Assembly (NCBI RefSeq): GCF_027587205.1
Contig: NZ_JAPDOD010000095.1
Location: 1-16,153 of the forward strand
From: Solirubrobacter ginsenosidimutans
Lineage (GTDB): Bacteria > Actinomycetota > Thermoleophilia > Solirubrobacterales > Solirubrobacteraceae
DNA: 16,153 nt
Reading direction: 5' to 3'
How positions within the stretch are numbered: position 1 is the first letter of the stretch; each line of letters begins with the position of its first letter. Shown here piece after piece: positions 13,380 to 16,153 of the stretch. The position numbers and the translations under genes were made by a program. The notes below the pieces were generated by a model. It was given only the letters and a program-made list of their open reading frames with translations, was not told the origin of the DNA and did no database searches.

Positions 13380-13781
13380 CTAGCGCGGGACCGACCGCGC
13401 CGCTTGTTGACCGGTGAACGGCAGCGCGGCGGTCAGGCCGGTGAGTTCGAAGACGCGTTGGACCTGGGGAGGTCCGGGCACGAGCCGTAGCCGTGCGCCG
13501 TGTCCGATCTGCGTCGTGAGCCGCAGGAGCGCGCGGACGCCGCTCGAGTCGATGAAACTCAGGGCGCGCAGGTCGACGGTTAGGTTCTCGCTGCGTTTGT
13601 CCAGGGCTGCGGCGATGGCGTGCTCAAGCTGCCCAACCGTGGCGGCGTCGAGCTCCCCGCTCGGCGCGAGCACGACCGTGTCGCCGCGGTCGTGAACGGG
13701 ACAGGCAAACCCTGGCTCGAGGAACTCGTCAGCGGCTGGAGCGATCCGTGGGCGCGGCAACGGGGCGGCAGGGTCGCTCAT
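13380..13781 (-). CDS. STAS anti-sigma factor antagonist (RsbV-like)
   Basis: A 133-residue protein. After a proline-rich leader of about 30 residues comes a complete STAS domain: RGDTVVLAPSGELDAATVGQ, LEHAIAAALDKRSENLTVDL, RALSFIDSSGVRALLRLTTQ and a C-terminal PGPPQVQRVFELTGLTAALP. The phospho-site motif is the canonical Asp-Ser-Ser-Gly. In the known RsbV/SpoIIAA mechanism the unphosphorylated form binds the anti-sigma kinase and releases the sigma factor. Its ATG (13781-13779) overlaps the sigma factor's TGA (13780-13778) as ATGA, so it is translationally coupled behind the sigma gene. That pairing makes it the likeliest antagonist for this sigma factor's own regulator. Confidence 0.9.
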   Translation of the reverse strand: MSDPAAPLPRPRIAPAADEFLEPGFACPVHDRGDTVVLAPSGELDAATVGQLEHAIAAALDKRSENLTVDLRALSFIDSSGVRALLRLTTQIGHGARLRLVPGPPQVQRVFELTGLTAALPFTGQQAARSVPR

Positions 13782-14602
13782 GGCTTCACTCGATCGATCG
13801 GTTCGGGCGCGATCACGGAAGGAGCCTCGTCCTGCAGCCGTTTGAGTGCGGTGCGCAGGAGGCGCGAGACGTGCATCTGTGAGATGCCGACGATCTCGCC
13901 GATCTCGCGTTGCGTAAGGTCCTTGCGGAAGCGCAGGTTCACGATCAGGCGGTCACGCGGATCGAGGGCCCGCAGGAGGTCGTTGACCAGCACGTCGTTC
14001 TCGACATCGACAAAGCCGTCGTCCTGGATCGGGATCTCCAAGCCGCGGCCGGCTGGATCGTCAGCGTCGTGGCGGGGTTGATCGAGCGAGACGGCGTGAC
14101 GTGCGCCCGCCGTCTGCAGCGCTTCGAGGATGTCTTCGACGCTGCTGTGGGTGCGCTGCGCAAGCTCGGCGACGGTGGGGGAGCGGCCGAGCTCGGTGAC
14201 CAAGGTCTGGGTGTGGTGGTCGAGGCGGGCGGCGAGCTCCTGGGCGTCGCGCGGTGGACGGACAGACCAGCCGTGATCGCGCAGGTAGCGCTTGAGCTCG
14301 CCCAGGATGGTCGGGAACGCAAACGATGAGAACGCCAGTCCGCGCTCGGGGTCGAAGCGCTCGATCGCCTTGATCAGGCCGAGCGCCGCGACCTGCTCGA
14401 GATCCTCGATCTCCTCGACGTTGGCGTAGCGCCTGGCGAGCTTGCGAGCGAGCGGCAGGAACTGCTCCATGATCGCGTCGCGCGCCGCGGGGCTTCGCTC
14501 GGTCGTATAGCGCGCGAACAGACGCCGCTCGTGGGCTCGCCGGGTCTGGTACCACGCGTCGCGCCGCACGCCCCAGCGGGGCTCTGTCATCGCGCTCGTC
14601 AC
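13778..14602 (-). CDS. SigB/SigF/SigG-family RNA polymerase sigma factor
   Basis: A 274-residue group 3 sigma factor. Region 2 (about 35-110) contains LARKLARRYANVEEIEDLEQ, VAALGLIKAIERFDPERGLA and FSSFAFPTILGELKRYLRDH, with core-binding and -10 recognition elements; WSVRPPRDAQEL follows. Region 3 (about 115-190) has LGRSPTVAELAQRTHSSVED. Region 4 (about 215-262) has LDPRDRLIVNLRFRKDLTQR and the helix-turn-helix EIGEIVGISQMHVSRLLRTA. This fits the family that controls general stress or sporulation-like genes and is held by anti-sigma kinases. GTG 14602 is chosen because GGAGG lies 7 bases before it; ATG 14590 is in frame but lacks this. The STAS gene follows with an ATGA overlap. No anti-sigma gene is adjacent, unlike the usual rsbV-rsbW-sigB order. 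Confidence 0.95.
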   Translation of the reverse strand: MTSAMTEPRWGVRRDAWYQTRRAHERRLFARYTTERSPAARDAIMEQFLPLARKLARRYANVEEIEDLEQVAALGLIKAIERFDPERGLAFSSFAFPTILGELKRYLRDHGWSVRPPRDAQELAARLDHHTQTLVTELGRSPTVAELAQRTHSSVEDILEALQTAGARHAVSLDQPRHDADDPAGRGLEIPIQDDGFVDVENDVLVNDLLRALDPRDRLIVNLRFRKDLTQREIGEIVGISQMHVSRLLRTALKRLQDEAPSVIAPEPIDRVKP

Positions 14603-14923
14603 GCCGCAACCTCCGAAACCGCTTGAAAGCCGATTCAGAGGTCAGACGGCAATCCCGGACAGTCACCGAGCTCGCTCGTGCGATGCCCTCGCGAATGATT
14701 CTATGCCGACAAGCGTGAAGGACACGCATGCGCGTGTACGAAATCGGTCGTCGCGGTCCGGTTGCTCGCGCTTGAAACGCTCAGCCGGGTAGCGAGGAAG
14801 CCATGGTCCCGCCGGATATGCGCAGGATGATCCCCAAACGAAGCAGCTCGGCCCGGAGTTGCGAACGGGCTGTGGCTGCCGCCGATCGCGAGCTGCTTTC
14901 GGGCGAGCGAATCGTGCTGGCGT
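14603..14923. other. 321-bp gap upstream of the sigma factor gene
   Basis: It should contain the sigma gene promoter (minus strand) and that of the 48-aa peptide (plus strand). TAGAAT occurs on the minus strand at 14702-14697, but no -35 lies at normal spacing. Nothing else is recognised. Confidence 0.4.
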
Positions 14924-15070
14924 ATGTCGCACGAGCTTCAGGCCCTGCGGGACACCGTGGCGGTCCTGCGTCGGGGTGCGAACTCGCTCGCCATCGACAA
15001 CGCCACGCTCAGGATCGAAAACGAACACCTTCGTCAGTGCGCGTTGACGGCGCTGTCCGCCCGCCGGTAG
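14924..15070 (+). CDS. 48-aa helical, zipper-like peptide
   Basis: ATG 14924 to TAG 15068-15070 encodes MSHELQALRDTVAVLRRGAN, SLAIDNATLRIENEHLRQCA, LTALSARR. Leu, Val and Ile recur at heptad-like spacing with charged residues between, so one long amphipathic helix or short coiled coil is expected. Third codon positions are strongly G/C. The stop lies 2 bases from the stop of the convergent MpsC gene at 15073, a tight fit that supports a real gene. The ribosome site is poor, so the start may be wrong. The family is not recognised; it could be a small adaptor for one of the regulators here. Confidence 0.55.
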   Translation: MSHELQALRDTVAVLRRGANSLAIDNATLRIENEHLRQCALTALSARR

Positions 15071-15072
15071 GG

Positions 15073-15435
15073 CTAGGACTCGTCGAGGAAGAACAGCTCG
15101 ATCTCCAGGTCGGGCCCGACGTGATGGCTGGAGATGAAGTCCACGACGCGCCGTCGGGTGGTGGCTTCGATGGCGGCCACGAAGCGGTCGCCCATCGCGA
15201 GTTGAAAGGCGCTGCGGTTCTCGGTCACGACCGGGGCGCGCTGCAGTTCGATCAGCGTCTTCTCGACGTCGGTGTAGACGTTGCCGAGCACGCAGGCGAT
15301 CAGGTCATCGCCCATGAACTGGCTCTTCGCCGAGCCAGGAGGACGGTGGTAGTAGCGCTCATGCATCTCGACCATCGCGTCGGTCACCGCGCTCAGTAGG
15401 GCGTCGTTGTCGAGCGGTTCGGGCGGGGTCGCCAT
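15073..15435 (-). CDS. DUF2294/MpsC-family protein 1
   Basis: A 120-residue single-domain soluble protein. Family-like elements are LLSAVTDAMVEMHERYYHRP, PGSAKSQFMGDDLIACVLGN, VYTDVEKTLIELQ, RSAFQLAMGDRFVAAIEATT and RRVVDFISSHHVGPDLEIEL. This is Pfam DUF2294, renamed MpsC after a component of a staphylococcal membrane-potential-generating system; in most bacteria its role is untested. No membrane segment is present and no MpsA/MpsB partners are seen. ATG 15435 has a purine-rich GAGAGAGG about 9-12 bases upstream. It is divergent from a paralogue at 15550, with 114 bases between them. In actinobacteria members often sit near stress regulators, as here. Confidence 0.88.
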   Translation of the reverse strand: MATPPEPLDNDALLSAVTDAMVEMHERYYHRPPGSAKSQFMGDDLIACVLGNVYTDVEKTLIELQRAPVVTENRSAFQLAMGDRFVAAIEATTRRRVVDFISSHHVGPDLEIELFFLDES

Positions 15436-15480
15436 CGGGCGATCGGCCTCTCTCGCTCTCCGTCAAGTTGGCGCGCGCGA

Positions 15481-15520
15481 GGTGAAGGGCGAAACCCCCC
15501 GAACGATCGTGGTCTTCACC
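15481..15520. repeat. Inverted repeat in the divergent MpsC promoter region
   Basis: GGTGAAG (15481-15487) and CTTCACC (15514-15520) are perfect 7-bp arms separated by 26 bases, roughly midway between the two divergent MpsC genes. Arm spacing fits a pair of half-sites or a looped operator better than a tight hairpin. Downstream, GGGTTAC (15534-15540) loosely resembles a SigB/SigF -10 ten bases before ATG 15550; that would give an almost leaderless mRNA. Confidence 0.35.
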
Positions 15521-15549
15521 CTAGACCTCGAGCGGGTTACGCTCGGCCC

Positions 15550-15972
15550 ATGGCGGACGGTGACACGCACAGCCTGCACGGCACCCACGGCGACGTGCTG
15601 ACCGCGGTCTCTGAGGGCATGGTCGCGTTGTTGAAGGAGTACTACGGGCGCGGCCCGAGCCAGGCCAAGACCTACTACCACGACGATCTCGTCGTCTGCG
15701 TGCTGCGCGGCGGCTTCACGCGCGTGGAGCAGACGCTGCTCGACGGCGGGCGCGGCCAGGCCGTGATCGAACAGCGGATGGCGTTTCAGGAGGTCATGCG
15801 CGACCGCTTTACCGCCGTTATCGAGCACGCCACCGGTCGGCCTGTGATCGGCTTTATGAGCGGCAACCAACAGAGCCCCGACATGATCTGCGAGGTCTTC
15901 GTCCTCAGCCCCACGGACCTCTTGGAAGAGCACGAGCTCCCTGCCGGCGCAACATCGCGCGAGACGTCCTGA
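15550..15972 (+). CDS. DUF2294/MpsC-family protein 2
   Basis: A 140-residue paralogue of the divergent gene. It shares VLTAVSEGMVALLKEYYGRG, PSQAKTYYHDDLVVCVLRGG, FTRVEQTLLDGGRGQAVIEQ and MAFQEVMRDRFTAVIEHATG, then RPVIGFMSGNQQSPDMICEV. The common pattern is (Tyr-Tyr)xRxP/G...AK...DDL(I/V)xCVL...(F/Y)Txx-Glu-(K/Q)TL...RxxFQxxMxDRFxAxIE, the DUF2294/MpsC signature. Relative to the sister it has a longer C-terminal tail (VLSPTDLLEEHELPAG and on). ATG 15550 is the first start and follows the divergent promoter region; no strong ribosome site is seen. Role as for the sister: soluble, uncharacterised in this lineage, possibly tied to envelope or membrane-potential stress. Confidence 0.88.
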   Translation: MADGDTHSLHGTHGDVLTAVSEGMVALLKEYYGRGPSQAKTYYHDDLVVCVLRGGFTRVEQTLLDGGRGQAVIEQRMAFQEVMRDRFTAVIEHATGRPVIGFMSGNQQSPDMICEVFVLSPTDLLEEHELPAGATSRETS

Positions 15973-15984
15973 CACTGCTTCGGT

Positions 15985-16007
15985 GAGCGCTGAGTGCAAT
16001 GGCGCTC
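15985..16007. repeat. Short inverted repeat after MpsC gene 2
   Basis: GAGCGC (15985-15990) and GCGCTC (16002-16007), 6-bp arms with an 11-base loop, 13 bases after the stop codon. There is no T-run, so it is at most a weak RNA-end hairpin. The remaining bases to 16153 show no gene I can support. Confidence 0.25.
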
Positions 16008-16153
16008 GCGCTCCAATATGGCGCGGCGCAGGCTTTAAAGCAGACATCGACGCCGCGGAAGGAGCCTCGCGCGGGCGCCGGCGCTACCGCCGCAGGACAT
16101 GGCATGGCCTCGAGCGGCGGCTCGACCGGACCCTGATGGTGCCGGATCGCGAC

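Noticed and set aside
14803..15399. Plus-strand 198-codon frame opposite MpsC gene 1
   Set aside because: Shadow of the minus-strand DUF2294 gene; it also runs in a different frame from the 48-aa peptide.
15463..16047. Minus-strand 194-codon frame opposite MpsC gene 2
   Set aside because: Antisense shadow of the conserved DUF2294 coding region.

Overview
The window is about 16 kb of very GC-rich DNA. Codon use is strongly biased to G/C at third positions, and GTG and TTG starts are common. Gene content suggests a soil-type actinobacterium, plausibly from the Solirubrobacterales/Thermoleophilia side of Actinomycetota. It carries a SigB/SigF-family sigma factor, several STAS anti-anti-sigma proteins, a PAS-GAF-PP2C phosphatase, a multi-GAF NarL-type histidine kinase and MpsC (DUF2294) proteins. 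The lineage is inferred from gene content only.

Layout. 1-203: N-terminal part of a secreted TIGR03118-like protein (minus), out of frame with its best start. 344-1189: SAM-dependent methyltransferase (minus). 1557-2597: GAF-GGDEF diguanylate cyclase (minus). 3130-3297: 55-aa membrane protein (minus). 3877-6522: 881-aa histidine kinase with four tandem GAF domains (plus). 6704-7042: STAS gene broken by an in-frame amber codon (minus). 7345-7539 and 7566-8153: two membrane proteins (minus). 8515-10581: PAS-PAS-GAF-PP2C phosphatase (plus). 10741-11173: NucA/NucB-type nuclease remnant with several frameshifts (plus). 11311-11522: tail of a LuxR-type regulator with a one-base frameshift (minus). 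11683-12135, 12698-13138 and 13380-13781: three STAS genes (minus). 13196-13333: tiny charged protein (plus). 13778-14602: sigma factor overlapping the last STAS gene by ATGA (minus). 14924-15070: 48-aa helical peptide (plus). 15073-15435 and 15550-15972: divergent pair of MpsC/DUF2294 paralogues.

How the genes may work together. Most intact genes are signalling parts. In partner switching, a PP2C phosphatase dephosphorylates STAS proteins, which then bind an anti-sigma kinase and free a SigB-type sigma factor. The window holds a sensor-phosphatase, four STAS genes (one broken) and a sigma factor, but no RsbW-type kinase, so that kinase must lie elsewhere if the circuit is complete. The STAS proteins differ at the phospho-acceptor motif: Asp-Ser-Ser-Gly, Asp-Cys-Ser-Ser, Asp-Phe-Ile-Gly, and Asp-Ser-Ala-Gly behind a stop. 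They may therefore be wired differently.

Several other loci are decayed (nuclease, LuxR tail, amber STAS, short remnants). Large genes nearby are intact, so the breaks look like real decay rather than a generally poor sequence, although single-base errors cannot be excluded from one sequence. No tRNA, rRNA, CRISPR array, insertion sequence or convincing intrinsic terminator was seen.
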